This document shows positions 7,774-16,401 of a stretch of 64,000 bases of DNA, one piece after another. A program made the translations under genes and the position numbers. The notes beneath the pieces are model-generated. The model was not told the origin of the DNA. It searched no databases and saw only the letters and a program-made list of their open reading frames with translations. Where the stretch lies: positions 1 to 64,000 of the forward strand of contig NZ_CAXBIB010000014.1 in the NCBI RefSeq assembly GCF_963975745.1. The letters run 5' to 3'. This DNA comes from Parvibaculum sp963975745 (lineage in GTDB: Bacteria; Pseudomonadota; Alphaproteobacteria; Parvibaculales; Parvibaculaceae). The first letter of the stretch is position 1. Each line of letters opens with the position of its first letter.

Positions 7774-10338
7774 TCAGCCGACTTCGAGCCTTGTCGGCGC
7801 GCCAGCGGCCGGGGCGAGGCTGGCCGGCGGCGCGGCGCGCACCGGCAGGTGGCAGGCGACGCGGGTGCCAATGCCGGGCGTCGATTCCAGCGTCACCCAG
7901 CCGCCATGCAGTTCGATGAAGGAGCGCACGAGGCTGAGGCCGAGGCCCGCGCCGCGGCGGCGGTCGCCCGACCCATGGGTCTCGAAACGGTCGAAGACAT
8001 TGGACTGGAATTCCGGCTTGATGCCGTCGCCGGTGTCGGCGACCCAGAGCTCGACCGAATTCTCGAAGCGCGCCGCGCCCAGCGTGATGGTGTCGCCGGG
8101 GCTGGTAAAGGCCAGCGCATTGGAGAGCAGGTTGATCATGATCTGCTTGATGCGCTTCTCGTCGGCACGGACGATGCCGATGTCCCGCGGGCAGTCGATT
8201 TTCAGCACGACCCTGTTCTTCTGCGCCGGGCGCTGGGCGAATTCCTCGGTCGCATAGATCACTTCCGACAATTCGACATCGGAGAGGTCGAGCGTCATGG
8301 CACCCGCCTCGATGACGGCGAGATCGAGAATGTCGTTGACGACATCGATCAGTGTCTCGGAACTCTCGAGAATGCCCTGCATGTATTCGTGCTGGCGCGG
8401 ATTGAGCTGACCGAACATTTCGGTCTCGAGGATCTCACCGAAGCCCAGAATGTTGGTCAGCGGCGTGCGCAGCTGGTAGGAGACATGGCTGATGAATTCC
8501 GATTTCAGCCGGTCGGCGGTTTCGAGCGCGTCGTTGCGCTCGCGCAGCGCGTTTTCCATGCGCGTCGAATCGGTGACATCGACATAGGTCAGCAGCGTCG
8601 CGCCATCGGGCAACGGCACGCGCGCGAAATCGATCACCGCGCCATCGGTGCGCTCAAGACGGCCAGTCGCCTGGGACCGGGTGCCCGACATCTCGGTAAT
8701 GCCGGCCTTCATCGCGGCCCAGTCGGCCTCGCTGGCATAAAGCCCGCGGCAGAGATCGGCGATGTCGTTGACATGTGGCTCGCCCTCGAGGTCGGCCGGA
8801 TCGAGATTCCAGATCCGCGCCCAGGCCGGGTTCGAGAGTTTCAAGCGGCCGTCGGAGCCGAACACCGCGACGCCTTCATAGAGATGATCGATCGTCTCGC
8901 GCTGCACGCTGGCCAGCGTGTTGTAGGAGCTTTCGAGATTGAGCCGCTCGGTGATGTTCTCATAGAGATAGACGACGCCGCCGAAGGGGTGGGCCTGGCC
9001 GATCAGCTTGATCGTGCGGCCATCGGGCAGATGCCAGAATTCCTCAATCGGATCGGGCGATGTGTAGAGTTCCATACGGGCCTGTTTCCAGGCCTGGAAA
9101 TTGGCCTGTTCGGGCAGGCGGCGGCGGGCGCGCAGCTCGTCGAGAATCTCGCCATCCGACGGACCCTGATCGAGCCATTGCGCCTCGAGCCCCCAGAGCG
9201 CCTCGAAGGCGCGGTTGCGGAAGGCAAGGCGCTTGTCCGGTCCGCAGATCGCGACCGCCGTGGTGACGCGGTCGAGCGTGGCGGCATGGCTTTCAATATG
9301 ACGGCGGAGTTCACCCTCGGCCGCGTCCAGCGCCGAGACGTCGATGGCGATGCCGGCAACGCCATCGCTCATTCGCTGTTCGATGATGTCGAGCGTGCGG
9401 CGCTCGCCAGCCATGATGGCGCGGCTGCGCTCACGGGCGCGGGGCCGGTCGAAGAGCCCGCGGCGCAGCGCGGCAAGCGTCTCGTCGTTCAGCAGTTCGA
9501 GCCCCTTCAGCACTGCCTCTTCCGGCGAGGCCGCATCGACCGCCTCGGCATAGGCCGCATTGACCCATGCCAGGCGGCCATCGCCGTCGCGGCGCCAGGC
9601 GGGCAACGGCGCCGTCATCAACTGTTCCTCGAAACGGGCGCGTGCCGTATCGGCATGGCGCAGGCGATCCTTCAGGCGCGAGACTTCGGCGCGTTCGCCC
9701 GAGACATCGCGCAGCCAGAGCACCGCCAGCGCGCCGGCCGGGCGGCCCTCGGCCTCGAAGGTCCGGCCGTCCAGCGACTGCACATGCAGCGAGAAGCGCG
9801 CGCCGCGCGTGCGCAGCCGCTCGACCGCCGTATTGAGGCGGCCGGCATTTTCAGGTTCGAGCCTTGTCAGCAGATAGTTGAAATCGAGATCGCCGGAGGA
9901 AGGATCAACCAGCGTCGCCGTCGAACCGACAATACGGGGGCGTGCCTGGAAGGTGCCGGGTGCCGCGCGCAGGCTTTCGGGCGTCCAGATGAAGACGGCA
10001 TCGGGCTCGGCAGCCAGGATCGCTTCGGCCGCGTCGAGCCGTGCGGCCAGGGCGCCGGCATCAGCCTCGCGCGTCAGCGCAACGCGACGTGCGGCCCGAG
10101 CTGCACGCAGGCCGACAAGGGCGGCGAGTGCGCCAACAAAGGCGATGCCACCGGCCACCGCATAGGCCGCGGCGATGCCCGGATCGACGGCCGCCTCCGG
10201 CGGCAGACCGATCGCGGTCAGCCTGTCGAGCAGGCCGCGCGGCACGATTTCCTGCGCCGGCGCGGCAGACGGGATCAGCGCGGCGCCGATGCCCGCGGCC
10301 AACTTCCCCATTCCTGACCGGCGATCCTGCGCCCTCAT
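7774..10338 (-). CDS. divL: DivL-type PAS sensor pseudo-kinase (tyrosine in the H-box)
   Basis: An 854-residue protein with one N-terminal membrane region (about residues 45-80), several PAS-like domains, a dimerisation helix and a complete-looking HATPase domain. The dimerisation motif reads HVSYQLRTPL: tyrosine near residue 621 replaces the usual histidine, the hallmark of Caulobacter DivL, which governs CckA and the cell-cycle phosphorelay. The ATPase has an N-box (NLLSNALAFTSPGD), DTGDGIKPEF and GAGLGLSLVRS. Position next to ahcY matches the rhizobial divL location, though the usual tsaE neighbour is absent. The start at 10338 has GGAAAG upstream; an in-frame ATG at 10311 is an alternative. 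Confidence 0.88.
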   Translation of the reverse strand: MRAQDRRSGMGKLAAGIGAALIPSAAPAQEIVPRGLLDRLTAIGLPPEAAVDPGIAAAYAVAGGIAFVGALAALVGLRAARAARRVALTREADAGALAARLDAAEAILAAEPDAVFIWTPESLRAAPGTFQARPRIVGSTATLVDPSSGDLDFNYLLTRLEPENAGRLNTAVERLRTRGARFSLHVQSLDGRTFEAEGRPAGALAVLWLRDVSGERAEVSRLKDRLRHADTARARFEEQLMTAPLPAWRRDGDGRLAWVNAAYAEAVDAASPEEAVLKGLELLNDETLAALRRGLFDRPRARERSRAIMAGERRTLDIIEQRMSDGVAGIAIDVSALDAAEGELRRHIESHAATLDRVTTAVAICGPDKRLAFRNRAFEALWGLEAQWLDQGPSDGEILDELRARRRLPEQANFQAWKQARMELYTSPDPIEEFWHLPDGRTIKLIGQAHPFGGVVYLYENITERLNLESSYNTLASVQRETIDHLYEGVAVFGSDGRLKLSNPAWARIWNLDPADLEGEPHVNDIADLCRGLYASEADWAAMKAGITEMSGTRSQATGRLERTDGAVIDFARVPLPDGATLLTYVDVTDSTRMENALRERNDALETADRLKSEFISHVSYQLRTPLTNILGFGEILETEMFGQLNPRQHEYMQGILESSETLIDVVNDILDLAVIEAGAMTLDLSDVELSEVIYATEEFAQRPAQKNRVVLKIDCPRDIGIVRADEKRIKQIMINLLSNALAFTSPGDTITLGAARFENSVELWVADTGDGIKPEFQSNVFDRFETHGSGDRRRGAGLGLSLVRSFIELHGGWVTLESTPGIGTRVACHLPVRAAPPASLAPAAGAPTRLEVG

Positions 10339-10448
10339 GCCACACTTTCCGCCTGCCGGCTCCCCCCGGAGAGCTCAAGCCCTTTCGCCCGCAAATCAGC
10401 GGGCGCCGCCCATACTACACGATCGGCGGACATGTCGCGAAAAACGAC

Positions 10449-10477
10449 AAAAAGGGCCCGGCGTTTCCGCCGGGCCC
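10449..10477 (-). terminator. Intrinsic terminator of ahcY
   Basis: Read on the minus strand, a 10-bp stem GGGCCCGGCG / CGCCGGGCCC with a GAAA loop is followed by TTTTT. It lies 28 bp after the ahcY stop and upstream of divL. Confidence 0.85.
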
Positions 10478-10504
10478 CGATTTCGCCAGCCGATGCGCCG
10501 CCGG

Positions 10505-11923
10505 TCAGTAGCGGTAGGTCTCGGGCTTGAACGGACCGGACTGCGCAACGCCGATATAGGCGGCCTGCTTGTCGTTCAGCTTTTCGAGCTTCACGCCGAT
10601 CTTTTCGAGATGGAGCATGGCGACCTTTTCGTCCAGCGCCTTGGGCAGGACATAGACCTTCTTCTCGTAGCTGTCCGGCTTCGTCCAGAGTTCCATCTGA
10701 GCCAGCGTCTGGTTGGTGAAGGAGGCCGACATGACGAAGCTCGGATGGCCGGTGCCGCAACCGAGATTCACGAGACGGCCTTCGGCCAGCAGGATGATGC
10801 GCTTGCCATCCTGGAACTCGATTTCGTCGACCTGCGGCTTGACGTTGTGCCATTTCAGGTTGCGCAGGCCGCCGATCTGAATCTCGCTGTCGAAATGGCC
10901 GATGTTGCAGACGATCGCGCGGTGCTTCATGTTCCGCATATGGTCGACGGTGATGACGTCGATATTGCCGGTCGTCGTGACGAAGATGTCGCCGCGCGTC
11001 ACGGCCTCATCCATCGTCGTGACTTCATAGCCTTCCATCGCGGCCTGCAGCGCGCAGATCGGATCGATTTCGGTGACAATCACACGGCAACCGGCCTGGC
11101 GCAGCGATGCGGCCGAGCCCTTGCCGACATCGCCGAACCCGGCGACGACGCCGACCTTGCCCGACATCATGACGTCGGTGGCGCGGCGGATGCCGTCGAC
11201 CAGCGACTCACGGCAGCCATAGAGATTGTCGAACTTCGATTTGGTCACGCTGTCATTGACGTTGATCGCCGGCCAGAGCAGCGTGCCCTTCTTCTGCATT
11301 TCATAGAGGCGGTGGACGCCGGTGGTGGTTTCCTCCGTCACGCCGCGCACGCTTTTCGCGACCTGATTGTACCAGCCCGGCTTGTGCTTGAGGCGGCGCT
11401 TGATAGCGGCGAAAAGCACTTCCTCTTCCTCATTGCCCGGCGTTTCGAGGAACGCCGTGTCGCCGTCCTCGGCGCGCTTGCCCAGATGGATCAGCAGCGT
11501 CGCATCGCCGCCATCATCGAGGATCATGTTGGGTGTGCCGCCGTCCGACCATTCGAAGATGCGGTGGGTATATTCCCAGTAGTCTTCAAGACTTTCGCCC
11601 TTGATGGCGAAGACCGGGATGCCGCGCGCGGCGATTGCGGCCGCGGCATGATCCTGGGTCGAATAGATGTTGCAGGATGCCCAGCGGATGTCGGCGCCGA
11701 GTTCGGCCAGGGTTTCGATCAGCACGGCGGTCTGGATCGTCATGTGGAGCGAGCCGGCGATGCGGGCGCCCTTCAAGGGCTTCTTCGCGCCGAATTCCTC
11801 GCGCGTCGCCATCAGGCCCGGCATTTCCGTTTCGGCGATGTCGATTTCCTTGCGACCCCAATCGGCGAGATTGATGTCCTTGATCGCGAAATCGCGCGGA
11901 TCGGCTTTGGCAGCTTGGCTCAT
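10505..11923 (-). CDS. ahcY: Adenosylhomocysteinase (S-adenosylhomocysteine hydrolase)
   Basis: A 472-residue cytosolic enzyme that splits S-adenosylhomocysteine into adenosine and homocysteine, closing the methyl cycle. Clear family segments are the start region DINLADWGRKEIDIAE, GSLHMTIQTAVLIETL, NIYSTQDHAAAAI, the NAD-binding AGFGDVGKGSAASLR, and the C-terminal GPFKPETYRY that completes the partner active site. Full length for the family. It has its own terminator downstream and a 20-bp palindrome upstream (12052-12071) of the type bound by methionine/SAH-cycle regulators. It lies between the ptsH and divL genes, as in rhizobia. Confidence 0.97.
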   Translation of the reverse strand: MSQAAKADPRDFAIKDINLADWGRKEIDIAETEMPGLMATREEFGAKKPLKGARIAGSLHMTIQTAVLIETLAELGADIRWASCNIYSTQDHAAAAIAARGIPVFAIKGESLEDYWEYTHRIFEWSDGGTPNMILDDGGDATLLIHLGKRAEDGDTAFLETPGNEEEEVLFAAIKRRLKHKPGWYNQVAKSVRGVTEETTTGVHRLYEMQKKGTLLWPAINVNDSVTKSKFDNLYGCRESLVDGIRRATDVMMSGKVGVVAGFGDVGKGSAASLRQAGCRVIVTEIDPICALQAAMEGYEVTTMDEAVTRGDIFVTTTGNIDVITVDHMRNMKHRAIVCNIGHFDSEIQIGGLRNLKWHNVKPQVDEIEFQDGKRIILLAEGRLVNLGCGTGHPSFVMSASFTNQTLAQMELWTKPDSYEKKVYVLPKALDEKVAMLHLEKIGVKLEKLNDKQAAYIGVAQSGPFKPETYRY

Positions 11924-12051
11924 GGGGCGGAGGCTCCTTGGAAGGGCTTGATTTCAGGCGGCCGGCGCGGGCGGCGCAATGCAGCGCCTCGGCCCGCGAG
12001 GCGGCCGGTTCGGAGGGGTTATAACAAGGGCGGCCATCAGGGGCAAGAGCG

Positions 12052-12071
12052 ATATAAAGAAATCTTTATAT
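12052..12071. promoter_or_regulatory. Candidate SAH/methionine-cycle operator upstream of ahcY
   Basis: A perfect palindrome ATATAAAG-AAAT-CTTTATAT, 128 bp upstream of ahcY. It is strikingly AT-rich for this genome and resembles palindromes described for the ArsR-family SAH regulator SahR. The regulator assignment is from memory of that family and needs a motif comparison. Confidence 0.55.
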
Positions 12072-12156
12072 GTATCTTCCGAGGCGATCACCCGACGAGC
12101 GGGCCGGCCGGCAACCAGCGTGCAGTCCGTCTGCTGCAGGAACAGGCGCCGACCCG

Positions 12157-12456
12157 TCAGTCGCGCTCGCCGAAACCATCGGCAACCAGGGCCTCGAGGG
12201 CATCGAGGGCCGCTTCGGCATCGGCGCCCTCGGCCTCGATCAGAATGCAGCAGCCGGGCGCGGCGGCCAGCATCATCAGACCCATGATCGAGGTGCCGGG
12301 GACGGTGTAGCCTTCGCGTGAGACGCGAATGTCGGCATCGTAGCGTTCGGCCACCTGAACGAATTTCGCCGAGGCGCGGGCATGAAGGCCGCGGGTGTTG
12401 ACGATATTGACAAGCCGGGATGCGGGGCGCGCCGCCCCGCCGCTTTCGACAGTCAC
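12157..12456 (-). CDS. ptsH: HPr phosphocarrier protein
   Basis: A 99-residue HPr. The phosphorylatable histidine is H25 in NTRGLHARAS. The serine-46-equivalent regulatory site is S56 in GTSIMGLMML, the residue targeted by HPr kinase. It carries a roughly ten-residue N-terminal extension. Start is GTG at 12456, overlapping the stop of the EIIA gene (GTGA), so translation is coupled. Alphaproteobacteria use this HPr in a regulatory PTS with no sugar permease rather than for sugar uptake. The EIIA partner is directly upstream and the HPr kinase gene lies beyond it. Confidence 0.93.
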   Translation of the reverse strand: MTVESGGAARPASRLVNIVNTRGLHARASAKFVQVAERYDADIRVSREGYTVPGTSIMGLMMLAAAPGCCILIEAEGADAEAALDALEALVADGFGERD

Positions 12457-12860
12457 TTGCCTTCGCCCGCCAGGACGCGGCTCGCAATCGAAATGTATTT
12501 GCGGCCCGATTCCTGCGCCTGATCGGCCGCCTCGCCGAGGCTCGCCGTTTCGCGCACACTTGCCAGCTTGATCAGCATCGGCAGATTGACGCCGGCGATC
12601 ACTTCGACCTTCGCCTTGTCCATGACGGAAATCGCCAGATTGGACGGCGTGCCGCCGAACATGTCGGTCAGCAGGATCACGCCATCGCCGGAATCGGCCG
12701 CCGCAACGGCCTTGAGAATGTCCTTGCGGCGCTGCTCCATGTCATCGTCGGGACCGATGCTGATGGCCGCCACCTGCGCCTGGGCGCCCACGACATGTTC
12801 CATAGCGGCGACAAACTGGCTGGCCAGTTGACCATGCGTTACAAGTACCAATCCGATCAT
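12453..12860 (-). CDS. PTS EIIA component, mannose family (ManX/EIIA-Man-like, regulatory)
   Basis: A 135-residue domain of the EIIA-Man fold. H9 in MIGLVLVTHGQ is the phosphorylation site, and LTDMFGGTPSN is the conserved phosphoryl-accepting pocket region. It receives phosphate from HPr. No EIIB, EIIC or EIID genes are nearby, consistent with the regulatory PTS found next to hprK and chvG/chvI in alphaproteobacteria. It overlaps ptsH by four bases downstream. A 163-bp GC-rich gap separates it from hprK. Confidence 0.92.
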   Translation of the reverse strand: MIGLVLVTHGQLASQFVAAMEHVVGAQAQVAAISIGPDDDMEQRRKDILKAVAAADSGDGVILLTDMFGGTPSNLAISVMDKAKVEVIAGVNLPMLIKLASVRETASLGEAADQAQESGRKYISIASRVLAGEGK

Positions 12861-13023
12861 CGACCGCCCTCATTGCCGCAACCCGTCCGCCCCTGCGGGC
12901 GGGGCGGCGATACCGCACCCCTGCGAGGGGCGTATCGTGACCTCATTCCGGCGTCAATGACAAGCGCTGCGATGCAACAATCGGCATCGAGGCAACGCTT
13001 TTTCCAGGTGAGGAGACGTGCGG

Positions 13024-13515
13024 TCACAGCCGGCCATCGGCGCCGGGAAAACCATTGTCCGGTATGGCCGCCAGCGCGAGACGAAGCTTTTCCGGCGTCG
13101 TCGCGTCAAAGGCATGGAACGCCAGAACCGGCAGCGACAGTCCGGCGACCACCTCGTGGCGCGGCACAGGCAGGCGCGGCACGGTGTCGCGCGGCACGAG
13201 ATCGACGATCAGCGCGACAGGGCCCTGTGCCACAGCCGGCACCGCCACCAGACCGAGACCGCGCAGTTCAATGAGGCCGGCGAGGGCTTCGGGCGCCGAG
13301 GCGACGAGCCTGCCGCCGTCGCGGACAAGGCGGACCTGATCATCGGCCACAAGGCATGTTTCGCCGGCCGGATCGGTGCGGATCAGGCGGAAGGCCAGGT
13401 CGGACTTGCCGGCACCCGAAGGCCCGCGCAGCAGCAGGGCGCGGGTGCCGCAGGCCACACATGTACCATGCATGTATATGGCGTCTTCGTTCGACGGAAG
13501 GGTGGGCGGGGACAT
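13024..13515 (-). CDS. hprK: HPr kinase/phosphorylase, short alphaproteobacterial form
   Basis: A 163-residue protein carrying only the catalytic domain of HPr kinase. The Walker A motif GPSGAGKSD spans residues 31-39, and CLVADDQVRLVRDGGRL matches the following metal/substrate region. Gram-positive homologues have an extra N-terminal domain that is absent here, which is normal for this class. It phosphorylates a serine of HPr and connects the regulatory PTS to ChvG/ChvI signalling in several rhizobia (established for the family; inferred here). Only 6 bp separate it from chvG, so it is probably in the same operon. Confidence 0.9.
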   Translation of the reverse strand: MSPPTLPSNEDAIYMHGTCVACGTRALLLRGPSGAGKSDLAFRLIRTDPAGETCLVADDQVRLVRDGGRLVASAPEALAGLIELRGLGLVAVPAVAQGPVALIVDLVPRDTVPRLPVPRHEVVAGLSLPVLAFHAFDATTPEKLRLALAAIPDNGFPGADGRL

Positions 13516-13521
13516 CGGCGA

Positions 13522-15327
13522 TCAGTCCGCGGCCGGCAGATCGACGATGAACTGCGCCCCGCGGATTGTTTCGCCGTCCATCAGATTGGCGGCATGGATG
13601 AGGCCGCCATGCACCTCGACGATCTGGCGCGAGATGGCCAGGCCGAGGCCGGAATGCTTGCCGAAACTGTCGGGCCGGTCGGTGTGAAAGCGATCGAAGA
13701 TGCGCTCGAAACTGTCGGGCGGAATGCCGGGCCCCTCATCCTCGACCCGGATGACAATCCGGTTGCGCTCGCGCGCGGCGGAAACCCGGACCGTGCTACC
13801 TTCGGGACTGAAGGACAATGCATTGTCGACCAGGTTGCGGACAACCTGACCGAGACGCATGTCGAAGCCTTTCACGACCATGCGCTCGCGGCCCGGCGGG
13901 CCCGGATCGATCTTGAGCACCACCTGTGCATGGCTGGCGACGCCGGTTTCGGTGAAGAGATCGCAAACCGTCTCAAGCAGCGTCACGACATTCACATCCT
14001 CCATTTCCTCGCGCGACAATTCGGCATCGAGCCGCGAGGCGTTGGAAATGTCGCTGATCAGACGATCGATGCGCCGTACATCGTCCTGGATGATCTGCAT
14101 CAGTCGTTCCTTGGCTGCATCGTCCTTCGCCAGCCGGAAGGTTTCGACGGCGCTGCGGAGCGACGTCAACGGATTCTTCAACTCATGAGCAACGTCGGCT
14201 GCGAAACTCTCGATCGCATCGATGCGATTGTAGAGCGCATTGGTCATGTCGCGCAGCGACCCCGACAATTCGCCGATTTCATCCCGGCGGCCGGTGAAGT
14301 CGGGAATCTGGGCACGCGCGTTCTTGCCCCGGCGAACGATTTCGGCCGCCTGTGCCAGGCGACGCACCGGTTCGGCGATGGTGCCGGCCAGCACGACCGA
14401 CAGCAGGATCGTGACGCCGAGCGCCACCAGAAAGACCTGCATGATGGCGAACCGTTCGGCACGTACGATCGCATCGATATCGCCGCCTCGCGTCGAAAGC
14501 ATCAAGGCACCGAGCACCGCACGATAGCGCTGGATCGGCACGGCGACCGAAACGATCAGCTCGCCGCGATCATTGACGCGCTCCATGCTCGAGGGCGTTC
14601 CGGACAATGCGCCGATGACCTCGGCATACATGGTGCCGTTCTGGCTTCCCGCCTCCCGGAAGCGCTCGAGATTGCGCCCCGGAAGCAGACTCCGCATCCA
14701 GTCGGCGATACCTTCGAGAAAGCCTGGATCGTCAGCACCTTCCGGCGGCGGCAATTCGAAGGCGACGACCTGGCCGGACGCCGAGAGCTGCCGCGAATCG
14801 AGGATCAGCCAGCCCTCCTTGTCGTAGAGGCGCGCGCGGGTCTGTGTCGGCAGCACCAGACGGCGGAGAATCGGGGCGGCGTTCTCCGGAACGATCGGTA
14901 ATGTCCGTTCGGCCATTTCCGTCTCGATGTCGGCGGGCGGGCGCGCCGCGCCGATGCGATTGGCGGCAAGCGGGTCGATCACCTGGGCATCCTGCGTCGA
15001 GGTCGCGCCCTGGGCAATGGCACCGGCAATGATTTCGGCCTGTGTCAGCAGGCTCTGTCGGCGGGCATCGATCAACCCTTCGCGAAACTGGTTGAGATAG
15101 AGGATGCCGGTCAGCAGAACGAAGAGCGCCGCAACATTGAAGGCAACGATGCGGCGCGTCAGGCTCGAAAAGCGACCGCGCGCCAGAAAGCCGCGAAAGG
15201 CCGCAAACAGGCGCGCCACCCATGCCGACAGCCGGTCGGCCAGCATGGCGTCGGACGCCGCGCGCGGCGAGGCGGCAGGCGCGATCCGCCCGCCGGTCTC
15301 GTCTTCGTCCTCGCTCAGGCTCGCCAT
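13522..15327 (-). CDS. chvG: Sensor histidine kinase ChvG (ExoS-type)
   Basis: A 601-residue membrane kinase. Membrane segments lie near residues 55-75 and 295-315, enclosing a periplasmic sensor domain. A HAMP linker follows, then the H-box FAADVAHELKNPLTSLRS with phospho-acceptor H381. The ATPase domain shows NLVDNALSFSPEG, VEDEGPGIPPDSFERIFDRF and GKHSGLGLAISRQ. In rhizobia and Agrobacterium ChvG senses acidity or envelope signals and phosphorylates ChvI, controlling exopolysaccharide and host-interaction genes. It is followed by hprK and preceded by chvI on the same strand, the conserved order. Confidence 0.94.
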   Translation of the reverse strand: MASLSEDEDETGGRIAPAASPRAASDAMLADRLSAWVARLFAAFRGFLARGRFSSLTRRIVAFNVAALFVLLTGILYLNQFREGLIDARRQSLLTQAEIIAGAIAQGATSTQDAQVIDPLAANRIGAARPPADIETEMAERTLPIVPENAAPILRRLVLPTQTRARLYDKEGWLILDSRQLSASGQVVAFELPPPEGADDPGFLEGIADWMRSLLPGRNLERFREAGSQNGTMYAEVIGALSGTPSSMERVNDRGELIVSVAVPIQRYRAVLGALMLSTRGGDIDAIVRAERFAIMQVFLVALGVTILLSVVLAGTIAEPVRRLAQAAEIVRRGKNARAQIPDFTGRRDEIGELSGSLRDMTNALYNRIDAIESFAADVAHELKNPLTSLRSAVETFRLAKDDAAKERLMQIIQDDVRRIDRLISDISNASRLDAELSREEMEDVNVVTLLETVCDLFTETGVASHAQVVLKIDPGPPGRERMVVKGFDMRLGQVVRNLVDNALSFSPEGSTVRVSAARERNRIVIRVEDEGPGIPPDSFERIFDRFHTDRPDSFGKHSGLGLAISRQIVEVHGGLIHAANLMDGETIRGAQFIVDLPAAD

Positions 15328-15389
15328 GACATCTCTTTGGCCTTGTCGTGCCGCGGCACGGTTATGCAGGCTGGCGCCGCAGCCGGGCC

Positions 15390-16091
15390 TCAGGCCTCAC
15401 GATAGCGGTACCCGACGCCATACAGGGTTTCGATGGCGTCGAAATCGTCGTCGACTTCCTTGAACTTCTTGCGCAGGCGCTTGATATGGCTGTCGATGGT
15501 CCGGTCGTCGACATAGACCTGGTCGTCATAGGCCGCATCCATCAAGGCATCGCGGCTCTTGACGTAGCCAGGACGCTGGGCCAGCGCCTGCAGGATCAGG
15601 AATTCGGTGACGGTCAGCACGACCTGCTTGCCGCCCCAGGTGCAGGTGTGGCGCTCGGGATCGAGCAGCAGCGAACCACGCTCCATCACCTGATTGACCG
15701 CGCCCTCGAGCGGCGCGCCCTCGGCCTTCGGGCTGACGCGCCGCAGCACTGCCTTGACGCGCTCCACCAGCAGCCGTTGCGAGAAGGGCTTGGTGATGTA
15801 ATCGTCGGCGCCCATCTTCAGGCCGAACAATTCGTCGATCTCGTCATCCTTCGATGTCAGGAAGATCACCGGCAGATCGGATTTCTGGCGCAGGCGGCGC
15901 AGAAGTTCCATACCATCCATGCGCGGCATCTTGATGTCGAAGACGGCGACATCGGGCGGGTTGGCGGCAAGGCCCGCCAGCGCCGCCGCCCCGTCGGTAT
16001 AGGTCTGGACATGATATCCCTCGGCTTCAAGCGCGATGCTCACCGAGGTCAGAATGTTGCGGTCGTCGTCGACCAGCGCAATGGTCGGCAT
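15390..16091 (-). CDS. chvI: OmpR-family response regulator ChvI
   Basis: A 233-residue response regulator. The receiver domain starts MPTIALVDDDRNILTS, has phospho-acceptor D52 in VAVFDIKMPRMDGME, and TSK and KPFS motifs. A C-terminal winged-helix DNA-binding domain contains LTVTEFLILQALAQRPG and DDRTIDSHIKRLRKKF. The start at 16091 is selected because ChvI proteins begin with this segment and a GGGACAGGGG site precedes it; the frame stays open to 16271. It is the partner of the downstream chvG gene. Confidence 0.94.
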   Translation of the reverse strand: MPTIALVDDDRNILTSVSIALEAEGYHVQTYTDGAAALAGLAANPPDVAVFDIKMPRMDGMELLRRLRQKSDLPVIFLTSKDDEIDELFGLKMGADDYITKPFSQRLLVERVKAVLRRVSPKAEGAPLEGAVNQVMERGSLLLDPERHTCTWGGKQVVLTVTEFLILQALAQRPGYVKSRDALMDAAYDDQVYVDDRTIDSHIKRLRKKFKEVDDDFDAIETLYGVGYRYREA

Positions 16092-16401
16092 TTGCCCCTG
16101 TCCCTTTTGACGGTCGCGGCCCTTTTTCGCTTCGGGACCGTTTCCGCTCAATTCGTTCCGGACCTCTTCCATCGCGTACCCCGCTCTCAGATCCGCCCGC
16201 CCAGCGGCGACGAGGCATAGGGACGCTTTTGGCCCAAAATGTGGCGGCAGTATAAGGGGTTGAATGCTCAAGTGATAGGCCGGAAGGCAGGGTGCGGCGC
16301 TGCCGGCAGGATCGGCCGATTTGACAAGGCCGGGGCGGCGCGGTCATTGAAGGGACGTGGCGGAACGCGGGCTTCCGGCAAGCGGACTATCTGGGGGGAC
16401 C
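16092..16401. other. Divergent intergenic region between chvI and the M20 peptidase gene
   Basis: 310 bp with no credible gene. It should hold promoters for both divergent genes. The AT-richer patch around 16240-16275 (GCAGTATAAGGGGTTGAATGC) is the best candidate for a promoter, but no unambiguous -35/-10 pair stands out. Confidence 0.4.

Noticed and set aside
7849..10317. 822-codon plus-strand frame
   Set aside because: Antisense to divL, whose PAS, H-box and ATPase motifs are clear.
12157..13515. Sugar-transporting PTS
   Set aside because: Only HPr, one EIIA and HPr kinase are present; no EIIB/EIIC/EIID genes, so it is a regulatory PTS.
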